Assembly: GCA_020809705.1 (NCBI GenBank)
Contig: CP085831.1
Location: forward strand, 1,116,001-1,180,000
Source of the DNA: Calonectria ilicicola
Lineage: Eukaryota; Ascomycota; Sordariomycetes; Hypocreales; Nectriaceae
Direction of reading: 5' to 3'
Length of the DNA stretch: 64,000 bases
The notes under the pieces are model-generated. The model saw only the letters and a program-made list of their open reading frames with translations. It did no database searches and was not told the origin of the DNA. Made by a program: the position numbers and the translations under genes. Numbering within the stretch: the first letter of the stretch is position 1; each line of letters starts with the position of its first letter. This document shows, one piece after another, positions 31,217 through 43,076 of this stretch.

Positions 31217-32674
31217 ATGTTTGCCATTTCGAGAAGCGCTGTCTCAATCGGCGTCTTGTTGGCGGCATTGCCAGCATGTTGGGCTGTGCCTCCGCTGGCC
31301 GAGACATTGGCAGCCATCCCAGACTGTGCGGTAAGTGGTGTTGGGTGCGGAAGTAGGATCGTGTCTAATCCATTTTCGGCCAGATCTCTTGCGTCACCAG
31401 CGCGGCGCTGAACTCGACATGCTCCCTCACGAACGCGACATGTTTATGCTTGGACTCACAATTGAAATACAATGCGACCATGTGCGTTATAAGTGTTTGC
31501 ACAAATAAAGAATCTCTTGGTAGGCATTTGACTACCTTCTCAATTCCTACTACGAACTTACCGTGTTTAGTTACAAGGAATGTGACTGAGACAGCATGCG
31601 GCGCTCCGGTTCGTGATATTTCGAGTCGTTACAAAATCACCTCGAACGTTCTCGTCATTGTTGCTGGCCTCATGGTAGTTCAGCGCTTTATCAACAGCAT
31701 TGTCTCTCAAGTTGGCCTTTGGTTGGATGATTTATTCATCGCGGTCACACTGGCATCTAGCATTGGCTGCACTGTCTTGAATGTGAGGGGCCTGGTGCCA
31801 AATGGGCTGGGGCAAGACATTTGGGCTATCCCACATGAGAAAATAAGTCCATTTGGGATTTTCTTTTATTCCTCAGTGATTCTCTATGTTGTTCAATTAA
31901 CCCTGTTGAGGCTTTCGATTCTATTCTTTTACCTCCGCATTTTCAGAGACGGATCGACAAGAGCTCGCCACGTCATCGTGGGTACTGCTGTCTTCGTGGT
32001 GATGCTTGGATTAATATATCTTGGAATCACTATCAGCGTTTGTCGACCGATAAGTCATTTTTGGCTTCGGTGGGATGGTCAGCATCCTGGAACCTGTCTG
32101 AATCTGGATGCTATTTACTTCTCACATTCCATTCTGCATCTAATCCTTGATTTGTGGATGCTGGGCATCCCTCTTGTTCAAGTCAAGAAATTGCAACTGG
32201 ATTGGAAGAAGAAGCTGTCTACAGCAGTCATGTTTTCTTTTGGCCTATTGTAAGTACTGCTTGGGTTTGTGCAATACGGGCTCTCTAACCTTGAGCAGCA
32301 TTACCGTTATAAGCCTTCTCCGATTTCACTCGATCGTCACTTTCTCAAAAGACCAGACAAATCCTACCTGGCGTTATGCGAACGTGTGCAAGTGGTCTGA
32401 AACGGAGATTTGCGTGGGCGTCATTTGCGCTTGCCTGCCATCCTTCCGCAAACTGTTGACTAGCCTGTGCTTTGGACGCCCCGGAACACCAGATCCAACT
32501 TCTAAATCCAATTATGAAAATCGAACTATGACCGAACCCAATGGACAAAGCCAGCGGAGTTTCCAGACTCCAAAGTATCGTGCGAGTGCATATGGCATCA
32601 TAATCTCACGAACCTTTGCAGTCGAGTACGAGACAGATGAAACAGCTTTGGTGGAGATGAAAAACGCACACTGA
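31217..32674 (+). CDS. CFEM-domain PTH11-type seven-helix receptor
   Basis: Four exons (31217-31330, 31384-31519, 31571-32249 and 32299-32674; introns 49-53 nt) keep phase and give 434 residues. A signal peptide (MFAISRSAVSIGVLLAALPA) is followed by a CFEM domain with its cysteine pattern, including IPDCAISCVTSAALNSTCSL and ATCLCLDSQL, and then ACGAPVRDISSRY. Seven hydrophobic helices follow, with GLGQDIW, LLRLSILFFYLRIF and the closing ICACLPSFRKL. The polar cytosolic tail ends in ALVEMKNAH. PTH11 of Magnaporthe is a plasma-membrane receptor for surface cues in this family; CFEM may bind ligands or haem. The start in exon 1 was chosen because it supplies both signal peptide and first CFEM cysteines. 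Confidence 0.87.
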
Positions 32675-34171
32675 TGTAAGGAGGGTTAACTTTTTATGTC
32701 GCTGATTTCACATCTCGAACCTTCGTTACGAGATAGATTCGCGGGACATCCAAAGGAAATGAATTAATTGTATAAGAAAATAAGAGAAGAGGGATTAAAA
32801 ATGTGGCTATATACGTACAGCCTTTGGTGTCGTGTGTCAGATATTTGATCTATACTAGGCGTCATGGTAGTTTATGGTGTACAAAGGCGTATTAAGGTTG
32901 GGCCGCGGGTCGTTTTCTTAGTTGATACCATCTAGATGTCGTAAAAATGGAATTTAAATGCGCTGGCATGTCTTAATTAGCATATCCATACATCTTAGTT
33001 TACCTTGCCGTGGCGCAGACTCATCCACGCATGCCGTCGAAAGCCTTGCTGTAATGAAATGCCCCATGGGGTCACAACTTGCTTGTTGACTTGCGTTATT
33101 GAAGGGTCTTAGTCAACTGTTCCGATGGAATGGTGAGCTGAACGTCCAGGTTGCCTCCCGTCCTGCCCGGTGTACGAGATGGCTCCGGCATGTTCCAAAC
33201 ATCGTTCCATTGTCGATCCTAGTAACCATTGTCCGCCAATTATCTTGAACATTCCACAGGAAGCACCAACTTCAATTGCAATTTTCTCTGACCATTAGAA
33301 ATTGCGAATTGCATCACGTGTATTTAAGTTGTTGCTTTCGTTAGGGAGGGCCGGTTTGAAGTACGAAAAAGTTGACATCATCCCAAAATGACGCCTACAT
33401 CCGTTAGATTACCATGACACCATATGAAGATTGTGGCGCGGATTTTGCGGAATGTGGTAACAGACCCGAAGTACGTTACGGGGAGCTGAAATCTGCAGAG
33501 GCTCAAGAGAGCAAAGATGTGACGGAACTTTTGCTTAAAATAACCTTGTTCCTTCGAAATTACCGCGTTGGGTAATAGTTTATAGCTAAATAAGCCTCCT
33601 GTAAAAGACTAGATATTAGGCATGCAGCGCATTCCAGCTCAAAATCACGTAAATTTAGCACTCATTTTGCGATACTGTGTCATTGGCCTGGTGGTCGAAA
33701 AAAGAAAAAGATATGCCACCTCAGATAGTGATCAATGATCTGCGATGCACAGTTCCTCTAAAACGAGGAAACAAAAGTGGCAAGAAAGGCTGAATATGAT
33801 GTCATCTACTGTTAAACGGCGATCAATTCTGAAATTTGAATCGTTTTTTCCCCATGAGTTCGCAATATTTTAGGTTTGCAGATCCATGTAGATCCTGATC
33901 GCTGATGGAAACCGGTTCGTATCAGCTAAGCCAAATTTCTATGATTCTACCGATTCGTTCCGAATATGATGACCGGAAAAACTGATGGGTGATGGTAAAC
34001 TGTCATCTAGCAGACGGAGTAGAAGTAAGTCATCTGTGCTCATATGTATAAGTATGAGGCCGCAGTCCTTTGAATCAACAAATCTTTCATCCTCAACAAT
34101 ATACACTAGCAATATCCCATGCTTAAATATTTACAGATCTAAATACCACTTATATTTGTCTTTTTCTCATC
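32675..34171. other. Intergenic region
   Basis: About 1.5 kb with no supported gene; only short frames without motifs. The promoter of the lectin-like gene lies at the right end. Confidence 0.4.
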
Positions 34172-35082
34172 ATGAAGGCCTTCACTTTGTTGACACTGCT
34201 TGCAAGTCTGTCCGTGGCAAGCCCAGTTCTTGATACGGATCAAACTGTACCAGTTGATAAAAGAGTCAGTATTCTCAAGTTCAAAAATTACCATTGCTAA
34301 TAATTGATTAATAGCACGTAAGAGTATTCGAAGAAAAGGTCTAGGCGCCAAATTTGCTAATATTGTCTCAAGAATGGGGGTGGGAAAGATGGAGGCTCCC
34401 GAAGTGGCGTAAGCAGAAGCCATTTCACTCACTCAAACATTGACCAAAAAGCCTGAATATATGCTGACCAGCCTTGGGGGGTAGATTAAATCAGGGGAAA
34501 CTTATTTAATTGTTAACGTCGCGGCCCCTAGCATCTTGATTGACCTTAGCGAGGGCAATGCAACTGGACTCGTTGTGGGATAGTACTGTGCCCTTTTCAA
34601 ACATCGCATGGTTCTAGGCTGACAGTTTATTCAAGTACCGACAACGGCGGCGATAACCAGAAGTGGAAAGCAAGACGTCTGGGATACGGAAACCAGTTCG
34701 CCTTCCAAAACGTGGAGACAAACACCTGGTTGACAGCTCCAGGTAAGAAATCAATATCATTAAAATAGCTACATCTGACATGGAATTTTAGATGATGATG
34801 ACGAACAACTATTCGGATCATTGGAGAGTCCATATCTGAGTTCGTCTACAAAGTGGTCATTAGATGGTCAAAGCGATGGAAGCTACATGTGCGTTTCACC
34901 TTCTACTCCTGGGTGATCTCATGCTTACAGCCAGTAGAATCCGAAGCTACACTGACTCAGATAAAGTGATTGATTTATCAGGCGGTTCATCAAGCCTTCT
35001 CACACCGATTCTTCTCTACACAGAAAACGGAGGTAGTAACCAGCACTGGAAATTTACAATTGTGGACTCGAACTCCGACTGA
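34172..35082 (+). CDS. Secreted beta-trefoil (ricin B-type) lectin-like protein
   Basis: Five exons keep phase and give 180 residues: 34172-34264, 34485-34582, 34636-34742, 34792-34888 and 34935-35082. A signal peptide (MKAFTLLTLLASLSVASP) and a short propeptide ending in a Kex2-type KR precede the mature part, which starts IKSGETYLIVNV. The NQKW and NQHW motifs (QxW type) and the sequence ILIDLSEGNATG fit a ricin B-like beta-trefoil, a carbohydrate-binding fold; no catalytic chain is present. Intron 1 is 220 nt, far longer than its neighbours (42-53 nt). Several splice sites had alternatives that gave stops, and only this set is in phase throughout. Likely secreted; the sugar ligand is unknown. 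Confidence 0.7.
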
Positions 35083-35431
35083 AAGTACAGTTCGGCTCAT
35101 AATCAACAAATGGGGGTGTGATCTCATTATTATTGAAAGAAAGCTCTTGGTCGTTGTATGGAGTTCTCTTTTGAGTTTAAGCTCGGCCGACCATCAGCGG
35201 GTTCCTATCGTTACTCTCTTCAGCTTTGCGAAGTGAAGGAAAGGGCCTCAAAGCATGCCCGAACGAAGTCTTTCAAAATAGACACATTAATAAAACTGAT
35301 TTTTTTCTTGAATCTAAATCCACACTATATTAGGTATTCCAACACCGTTACCCGCTCCACTAGGACATCTCCATAATGTATCAAGACTCATAGATTGAGA
35401 GACACCCTTGAATCTTACACCAACAACATGC
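35083..35431. other. Convergent spacer
   Basis: Spacer between the 3' ends of the lectin and Thr-rich genes; no feature seen beyond presumed 3' untranslated regions. Confidence 0.4.
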
Positions 35432-36717
35432 CTATTGTCCGCAGGCAGGAACTAGTTTCAATGCCGTTATTTGGGTACAGCTAGTACCTAGATTGGTGCC
35501 GAGTGACACCCCAGTGATGGGCTCATTTTGCCCCGGAACGGTGAGTGGGCAAGTCTGATATACGAATCTTCCGCTGCCGGGTGCTGTACAGGACAGGGTG
35601 GGCTCACTCTCGGAGAGATCTGCATTGCAAGTCATAGGATACAAGGCAAAATTTCCCGAGTCAACTACTAATGAACCCGGGTCGGTCAGACCGACAGCAT
35701 GTAAAGACGTAGTAGTCTGGCCTGCCGCGAATAATTGACTGTTGCTCAGGTCAAATGATAGAGCATCGCCAGCATTATTTGTCACCCCAAGTATGGTTCC
35801 ATCTCTGCTGCCCGCAAAATAGCTGGTAGAGGTACCTTGCTCCACAAGAACAATATAACCGGAACACGTTGAGGGGGCAACTGTGGTTGTGCTGGTGACC
35901 GAGATGACTGTTAAGTCTGTATATAAGGACGGAATGGTCATTGTAGATGTCTTGATTTTGGTAACAGGCACAATAGTCGTCTTGACCTCAATGATAGGTG
36001 AGGTTGTTGTCATAACCTTAGTTATAGTAACAATAGGGACCTTGGTCACGGTCTTTGTAATAGTGGAAGTCGAAGTAGATTGCTTGGCCGTAATCAGCTT
36101 AGGCGTGGATCCGAGGCCGGAGCAAGCTGAGGAAAACTGTTTTCGATCTGAACAGGCCTTCGCACAAGTGGGTAATGCGGTAGCCGATCCAGTCGTCGGA
36201 TAGCAATTGACAGCACGCTCTTCCACGGGGTTGATAGTAACTGTCGCGGGAACAGTGACTGTTGAAGAAATGACAACCTCTGATGGAACCTCGATCGTTT
36301 CTAGATCCAGAATGGTGGTTACCGATGTAATTGACATAAGGATAGTTTGGGTTGGAGCGACAAGCCGAGTTTGAGAGACACTTGTTGTTTTTGGTTTAGT
36401 GACCGTCGCTGTCTTTGTTTTTAAAACGGTTCTAAGGTTGACATGAACATAAGTAGTGGTCACTTTTAATCAATATTGCATTCTTACTTGGCGCAAGGAG
36501 TAACCGTTTTCTCAAGAAAGGAATCGCATTCCCGGCGAGCCTGCGCGGGATTCAACTTTTATCCGAGTTAGCTTATTATCCACAATCTAACCAGCATGTC
36601 TGATCATACCGAACTCAAACAATTTCCATGGTGACCTCTTGGGAAAATTGAGCCCGGTACCGCAATGGCGGCTGAGGCAAATATCGCTAGATTGCCGAGG
36701 AAGTAAGATGACTTCAT
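35432..36717 (-). CDS. Secreted Thr/Val-rich surface protein
   Basis: Three exons (36717-36610, 36540-36488 and 36431-35432) keep phase and give 386 residues. Exon 1 supplies a signal peptide (MKSSYFLGNLAIFASAAIAV). Exon 2 encodes a cysteine-containing RRECDSFLEKTVTPCAK. Most of exon 3 is Thr/Val/Ser-rich repeats of the kind TITKTVTKVPIVTITKV, likely heavily O-glycosylated and beta-forming, as in fungal adhesin or cell-wall proteins. The C-terminal 140 residues hold six cysteines and look like a separate folded domain. No GPI signal is evident at the end (ALKLVPACGQ). Secreted or wall-bound location is inferred; the family is not firmly recognised. Confidence 0.72.
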
Positions 36718-37614
36718 GGTGAATATGGTGAACTGGTAAAAAGTGCATGGCGATTGAATTGGGGTAGAGAGGGATAGATATACCGATTTCCTTGCACTAG
36801 TTACCTTTCTAACTGTCTTTAGTTACTTACGATTGCCTTAGAGGATTCACTAACCTCATGGTGCATATGATCACTGGGCTTCCAAATCAATTATTTGATC
36901 CAAAAGGTGGCGAGGAGAGCTGCCTAATGAACGCCACGCAAAATTTCCCCTGAGCCGCCGCCGGGCTCGCGATGTTTTCCAAGCTTAGCGCCCCAGGGAT
37001 GATTACGCTAAATTTTCAATAGCTCGCCACTAAATATTGGCTTTGCGCTACTGGAGATTGCCAAGGGCGGGGATCTTTTACATTTCAAAGGAGCTTTTGT
37101 ACATGATATGTGGAATACACAAGAGACATCCAATGGATAATAATAAAATGGTTACCAGAAATCGAAATCTTGCATCACACCAAAAGCTTCTCGCTTCAGA
37201 ATCCCAATTAAATAGATGTTCAGTGTGAGCGTTCGGGAGTGGGGTGACAGTTAACTAGGGGCCGATTTACCCGGCACGACGTCGCGGCAGCACCAATTAG
37301 TCCGGCCACACGAACGAGGAATGATTTTAGGAACAGCTGACTAGCCTTCTTGGGTCACTTAATCGTCAATTTAGGGATAGCAAAGGCGGACTCGACATTC
37401 AAAAAACCACACGAAATTCTTAAGGCAAAACGATATTCCTGTCATGGATCTCTGAATATCTAGTACAACCACAGTGAAAAGTTTAATTAAGCTATTACAA
37501 CTCAGATAACGGCGAAAGTAATGAATCTAATCAAGAAAAAACAATCCGTTGTCATTGTAACATACCAAAAGACAATCAACCATTTTCAGGAAACGATACA
37601 TCCATAGCCTCTTC
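36718..37614. other. Intergenic region
   Basis: About 0.9 kb without a supported gene; it includes the promoter of the minus-strand Thr-rich gene. Confidence 0.4.
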
Positions 37615-38532
37615 CTACTTTGCATACTTCTCCGGCTTCGTCACTTCCACATCAATCTCAGTCGATGCCACAGCCAAATTGTCTGCCCGAGCAACAATGA
37701 TCTTGACTTTAGTCTTTCCTACCTTGGCACCTATGAAGGTGTACTCGCCAGTCAAGCTGCCGTTTTGAACCAGCTTGACCACCGAGGGGTCAACGGGCAC
37801 GGCGGGCTTGACCACGTGTGCATCCTTGGCATTCGCCAACGCAACGACAAATGTCTTGCCGCGTTCGCACTTGTACGAAGTCACCCCGCCTTTGAGATCC
37901 GTATTGGGCTTGCGCTGAGACGTCGGCTGCACAGCTCCCTTGGATAAATGACCATCTAGCGCCGCAGCAAAATCAACAAGCATCTTTGGCGGCTTGGTAG
38001 GCTCTGGGGCTGGGATCGGAAAAGGTTTGGGCTCTTTTGGTGGAATAGTTTTATCTAAAGGAACGACGGTGGTCTGAGAGACCGTTGCAATGGCGTGGAG
38101 TTTGACAAAGACGGTATCTCGCACCCAGAAGATGCTCCCAGCCGTCTGCAATGAGACCTGCCCAAGAAGATTATCCGTCTTGAGAATATCCTGCATGCCG
38201 GTAGTGAACATGTTCAGATAAAGGCTCAAAGCCTTTTGGGCAGACTCTGCATTCTCAAAGATAGATATATCGATTTCAACGACCTGTTCTGGTTTTTGGC
38301 CGGTGCTCAGAGTATATCTGGCCTGAATAAAGTCAACTTGAGGGTTGACGCAGCTGCGAAGAATTTTAGGTTTAGCGTCCAAAATTCCTGTCGCGAGCTT
38401 GATCATGTTTGGCTCATCTAGAGGCGCATCGTTTTTGAGCGCACCAGGAGCTGAAACTGATGAAGTGTATGGGCCTAGTAGGTAGGCCAAGGACGACCCG
38501 ATAAAGGAGAGAGGTGCCAGAGATGGAGCCAT
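37615..38532 (-). CDS. Hypothetical protein with Pro/Lys-rich linker
   Basis: Single-exon frame of 305 residues from an ATG at 38532. The N-terminus (MAPSLAPLSFIGSSLAYLLG) is moderately hydrophobic and might be a weak signal. The middle third is helical and charged (DISIFENAESAQKALSLYL). A linker of Pro and Lys (PPKEPKPFPIPAPEPTKPPK) separates it from a C-terminal region that looks beta-rich (VTSYKCERGKTFVVALANAK, later YTFIGAKVGKTKVKIIVA), perhaps an Ig-like fold. I do not recognise the family, and no catalytic motif is apparent. Confidence 0.7.
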   Translation of the reverse strand: MAPSLAPLSFIGSSLAYLLGPYTSSVSAPGALKNDAPLDEPNMIKLATGILDAKPKILRSCVNPQVDFIQARYTLSTGQKPEQVVEIDISIFENAESAQKALSLYLNMFTTGMQDILKTDNLLGQVSLQTAGSIFWVRDTVFVKLHAIATVSQTTVVPLDKTIPPKEPKPFPIPAPEPTKPPKMLVDFAAALDGHLSKGAVQPTSQRKPNTDLKGGVTSYKCERGKTFVVALANAKDAHVVKPAVPVDPSVVKLVQNGSLTGEYTFIGAKVGKTKVKIIVARADNLAVASTEIDVEVTKPEKYAK

Positions 38533-39229
38533 TGTCTGGACAAGCACATGTGCCTTGAATTAATTAATGTTGAAACGAGCTCAAATTTGTATAAAGGCGC
38601 ACTTTACAGTACAAACACAGGGGTTTGGATCACGGTGATAATTATTGAAACATTTGAGCAGGCAACCTAGATTTATATAACAAGTCCGCTGACGAAACAG
38701 TTATCTTGAACAGAACATGCGTTAACAATCTAAGGACGGTGTAGGAATACCTTTTTTCGGCTCAATTCAAAATAGCCGAATTATCTCTTGGCGTCGTATT
38801 GACGTCAGCACATTGGTCATCAGCAACGCTCAGCTGGCATCGTCAGGTGGGGAGACCTGAATGCACACCGCTTACTCTCTTACTATCTTGGGTTTATAAG
38901 GCTGCGGCGGGTTGCTTTTACGATCTAGATAGGCAGTACCGCAACCGATAAATACACTGAAACCTTCCTGTTTTGGATAGACAAGACCGGAGATTGTTGC
39001 TCACTGTAAGCGGCGAGGAATAATTCAATATTGGAGTCTGATAACATGCGCAACCTGTGCATTGCTATCGAAAATCTTTCGTTCAGCTGAAAACATTAGT
39101 TTTTACCGAGATACGAATACAAGATTTGGTTGTATAAAAATTCAGCATTCCCTGCTGCCGTTTCATCCGCATCACCTCATCTCAATTAATTCACCATTTG
39201 TTATCGCCAAGTTGCAGAAATACATCAAC
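38533..39229. other. Divergent promoter region
   Basis: About 0.7 kb between divergent genes. No gene seen; the start of the right-hand gene at 39230 is preceded by an open non-ATG extension that is probably 5' leader. Confidence 0.4.
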
Positions 39230-40447
39230 ATGCCTCCTAGTTTCTCAATTACTGAGATCAGGCAAGACTTGAGCGATATCGCAAGTTCTCACATCAGGAT
39301 CGGTTATGGTCAGAATTCCACCCTGAGTACCTCCAAGACAGTAATCTGGACGCCTACTCAGCCACTGCCCGGCCCTAACCCTCCTCATGTTGCACATGCC
39401 CCCATCGCATTCACTCTACTTCAAAACGCGCAAAGTGTTCCTCTCGAAGTTGACCTCGAGTGCCAAAACTTCCCTGGAGGTGAAGCCCAATACTACCTGC
39501 AGGGCTCGGGGCCGGGGAATGGAAACCTCAGGATTCGCAGTGAAGCTTTTACCATCACTTCAAATGCAGCGGTACAATATGCGATTGCTGCGAGCTTTGG
39601 ATTTATAAATCTAGGGACTATACAAAGCCCGTTTTGTGTCAAGGGGGACTGGACGTGGAGTATACACCGACAAAGCGATAACGGTCTTGTCGCTTCGTCC
39701 GCGAGAACCACCCGGCTGGAGATATATTGGTTCCTCTCCGACACTACAACCAATGGCGACCACTTACTCGACCTGATTCGAATTGTCGTTCCTGATTTTA
39801 CTTTGGTGACGAACGTGACCTGGGTCCAGCTGCAGCCAACCATTGTTCAAAACATCACTGGCAGTCTATGGGGATTGGGCAGTGTAATGTGTCGCTACGA
39901 TAACCGGATTAATATGGGTGGCAGTTCGTACCACATGAATGGAACAGAGCTCAACTTGCAGACGTTGATGGGCTTTCCAAATCTGCGGTGTCTAGTGAAT
40001 TGCGTGGATCTAGCAGCGCTGGTTGTTGTGGCCTTCCGTGCTCTTGGTCACCGCGCCGGTAGCAATCAAGACTTGCTCCCTGCACAAACCGAGTCCCGTA
40101 CCATTTGGGGCTACGTGCAAGAGGGCCCGCTATTTGGCTGGATTCAACCAGCCTATCTCAACTGCAACTCTCCGTTCTGGACAGACCCGTTTTTCAATGA
40201 CCTAGGAGCATGGAACTATCCTGTCGACTCTCGCGACCACCTGTCTCGCCAGTCTTTCCGGATGCACACTTATGCAGTGTACAAGGACGGTCAAAACAAT
40301 GAACTGGTAGCCGATGTCTGTCAAGCAAAGGTCGATGCTCAAAACGGCGAAGTTATCCCGTCCCGTAATGTGAGTCGCACACAATACTACACAGACAGCA
40401 TTGATATAGTCGAGGGTCGTACGACGATTGGCAATGTTAGGACATAG
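39230..40447 (+). CDS. Transglutaminase-like protein
   Basis: Single-exon protein of 405 residues from the ATG in ATCAACATGCCTCC. The second half has the order and spacing of a transglutaminase/papain-type triad: Cys258 in LVNCVDLAALVVVAF, His346 in FRMHTYAVYKDG and Asp362 in LVADVC. The first half is beta-rich (LEVDLECQNFPGGEAQYYL; WTWSIHRQSD). There is no signal peptide. The reaction would be peptide crosslinking or hydrolysis if active; this is inferred from motifs only. Similar uncharacterised proteins occur in filamentous fungi. Confidence 0.55.
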   Translation: MPPSFSITEIRQDLSDIASSHIRIGYGQNSTLSTSKTVIWTPTQPLPGPNPPHVAHAPIAFTLLQNAQSVPLEVDLECQNFPGGEAQYYLQGSGPGNGNLRIRSEAFTITSNAAVQYAIAASFGFINLGTIQSPFCVKGDWTWSIHRQSDNGLVASSARTTRLEIYWFLSDTTTNGDHLLDLIRIVVPDFTLVTNVTWVQLQPTIVQNITGSLWGLGSVMCRYDNRINMGGSSYHMNGTELNLQTLMGFPNLRCLVNCVDLAALVVVAFRALGHRAGSNQDLLPAQTESRTIWGYVQEGPLFGWIQPAYLNCNSPFWTDPFFNDLGAWNYPVDSRDHLSRQSFRMHTYAVYKDGQNNELVADVCQAKVDAQNGEVIPSRNVSRTQYYTDSIDIVEGRTTIGNVRT

Positions 40448-40784
40448 TGATGTAATTTCACCGTTGTGGGTGGATATTTGGTTACATGATAGTATTTTTG
40501 AATCATTTCTTTCTTTTCCTACGATATTCATATTCAGCTTTTATTGAAGAGTCAAGAAGTCACAGTTGAAAGACCCCTTCATGAGCCTAAGCAAATCGTG
40601 GGCTCGTCGTCATCATAATAATTAGAATGCATTTTTATTTAAGCTCTTGTATCATCTACCTTGACCTTCCATCGGAAATATCTGAATATTAAGGCATTGG
40701 AAATAATTGTCCAGCACTATTTCATAGCCCACTCAAACCGCCCAAACTCCTACCGCGATGGTGAGGATGATTAATTGATGCTGT
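40448..40784. other. Convergent spacer
   Basis: About 340 bp between the 3' ends of the transglutaminase-like and cupredoxin genes. Nothing is seen besides presumed 3' untranslated sequence. Confidence 0.4.
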
Positions 40785-41486
40785 TTAAAGCATGAAGCCA
40801 CCGACAAGGCCAGCCATGGCGGCACCGAAGCTCAAGAGTCCCCATCGAAGCTCGCCGGCCACCTTGGTTCCAGCACTAGATGAGCCACTTGATGGGGTAG
40901 GTGTCGAGGTTGATGATGATGAAGAACCAGCGGTGCTGAATGTACCACCAGTAGTCGAGCTTGGAGCGACATTGGAAGAGACCTTTGCGGCAGCCGCGGC
41001 AAAGTTTTTAAGGGTCTTGGTTCCAGTCGTACTAGCAAAAATATTAGCAATATGCACAAAGTAATCAAGATGCAGGTAGGCTTACGGCGCATTAATCACG
41101 CCAACCATGCCATTTTGGCAGTGCTTGCCGGTCGCGCAGTAGAACCATTTTGGGGTATCGTCTTCGATCGTCAAAGACCAAACAGTGGAGCTGACACCGC
41201 TAGAGACCTTGATTGGGCCACTAAAGAATGCAGTGTCATTCAGAGGCTGACAGGGGTCGGCAAAGCTGGCCTGCGCGACTGAGTGGGCCTCGGGATAGAA
41301 GTGGAATTCCACGGTATGGCCAACAGCGGCAGTGATTTCATTGGGACTGAAAGTGAGGCCGCCATCGCCCACCTTGACAACATGCACACCGCTTGAGGTT
41401 GATGCGGGGGCAGATGCAGTAGAGCTGCTGGACTGGGCAAGGGCGGCGGGGAGGGCGGCGAGAGAGAAGATGGTGGAGCGAAGCAT
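40785..41486 (-). CDS. GPI-type extracellular cupredoxin
   Basis: Two exons (41486-41086 and 41031-40785; intron of 54 nt, GTAAGC...GCTAG) give 215 residues. A signal peptide (MLRSTIFSLAALPAALAQ) leads to a plastocyanin-like domain: LTFSPNEITAAVGHTVEFHF, AHSVAQASF, then WFYCATGKHCQNGMVGVIN, which provides the Cys, His and Met of a type-1 copper site together with the His in AHSV. A Ser/Thr/Pro-rich stretch and a hydrophobic C-terminus (LLSFGAAMAGLVGGFML) suggest a GPI anchor. Such proteins are abundant at fungal cell surfaces; electron-transfer or stress roles are inferred from the family. Confidence 0.88.
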
Positions 41487-43076
41487 CTTGGAGACTGGAA
41501 GTAGAAATAGAAATAAAAATTTAAGTGGTGTGTAAGAAATGATGAGATTGTTTGAGCAAGTTGATTTGAATCAAACTCAAATCAACTCTCTCTGCGCCCA
41601 ATCTTTATACTCAAAAATTCTGCTAAAGAAGGCTGGTCTTTTGGGAGGCCGTCTGAAGTATCACCAAAACAAACCCTGGCGCCAACCGAAACGCAGCCAG
41701 GGGGGTTGATGCAGCAGTGTGTCTTCACTCAACCCCAATCGAGACAGCCACTGTGTCGCGCGTAGCTCCCCTTGGTCGCATCCACGTTTTATCTAATCGA
41801 GGGCGCACTCGAACTTCGGTTAACGGCACCTATTGCAAAGAACCGAGTGACAGCCAAGTTTCAACTGCGCTTCAATCCCCCAGACTAACGAATGCGTTTA
41901 TTTCTCCGACTGGCATGCCAGTTTGTGGGCTATAAACGGGACTCGGCAAGAGGCTTGGCGACACAAAACTCTCAATGTAGAACGCGTCCCAGCCTAAATA
42001 ACCCGTGTCGCGGCAAGGCACTCATTTTGCCGAGTGCCGATTGAAGAAAAAAAAAATCTAGAGATTTAGTATCTATCATTAGAACATCCGGCTAATGCTC
42101 AGAGATGTCCAAGCCACTCAACCAGCCAAGGCCACTACTTTAGTCCACTAGATCAGCATCCCCAATAAAATATTGCCACCGCAAGCCTTCATGCAACAAT
42201 ATGCAAAATGCCGATCATAAAGTATTCACAGTGGAGTTTATGTTTGTGCCAAGAACCAGCTCGCCTCAGGGGGGAAGGGTAGAAAACAATATTCGGAATC
42301 ACGAAAACATGTCGATCAGCCGCGAGCTTACGGATGGTGCGCGCATTGTGACACCAAGCTCACTCAGAGAAAGAGAACCCCTGTAAAATTATTCAAAGCG
42401 AGCAATCTCGCCTTCGTAGATCACCTACCCTATACTTTTTCGCGTCATCTCGCTAGAGAAGTCCCAAATGTTCGGTGTTTTCAGCTTCGAATAAATCCTG
42501 GTCACCTCTCCATTTTCACTCCCTCTTCAAAAGCCTGCAGAAAGAGATAAACATTGGCTCCCCTCAGCTGTCGACCCAGACCCGGATGGGAAAAAAAGCG
42601 ACGATGAACTTGATTCCCGCTGGCCAGCCAACTTTGGGACAAAAGATCCAATGCCCGAATTTAGTATCTGCATACCAATGCGACGGACAGATTTCTAGCT
42701 GCTTATAATTACACTAAAAAGCATATATGCTTCTCCACAGCTATTTTCCATTGACGTGTCACTTATACAGCCTCCCACATTAGTGGGATAATGCGCCCTT
42801 GCCATCTGTGTGGGTAGTGAGATGATGAATCGAGTTTTTTCTCGCATCAACGCAAATGCACTATGAGATCACAGATTTGGTCTCTTTTTAGATAATCTTG
42901 ATGTTTAATTACATCTATTCTAACTGTAGTTAAATTATTGAACTCTTGGATGTACAAAGCCCTAGATTCCGCTTCTGCATTCCAGGTTGTTGCACCATCA
43001 CTAGTAACCTTACTCATATTTTTCACGACCAAAAGGCGCCTTTAGTTCAGCCTAAAAATCATTTCACAAGCTCCAA
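41487..43076. other. Long intergenic region
   Basis: About 1.6 kb without a supported gene between the cupredoxin and the broken acyltransferase. Short frames only. Confidence 0.4.

Noticed and set aside
31090..31317. 75-codon minus-strand Ala-rich frame
   Set aside because: It overlaps exon 1 of the CFEM receptor on the other strand, where a signal peptide and CFEM cysteines make a better case; most likely a shadow.
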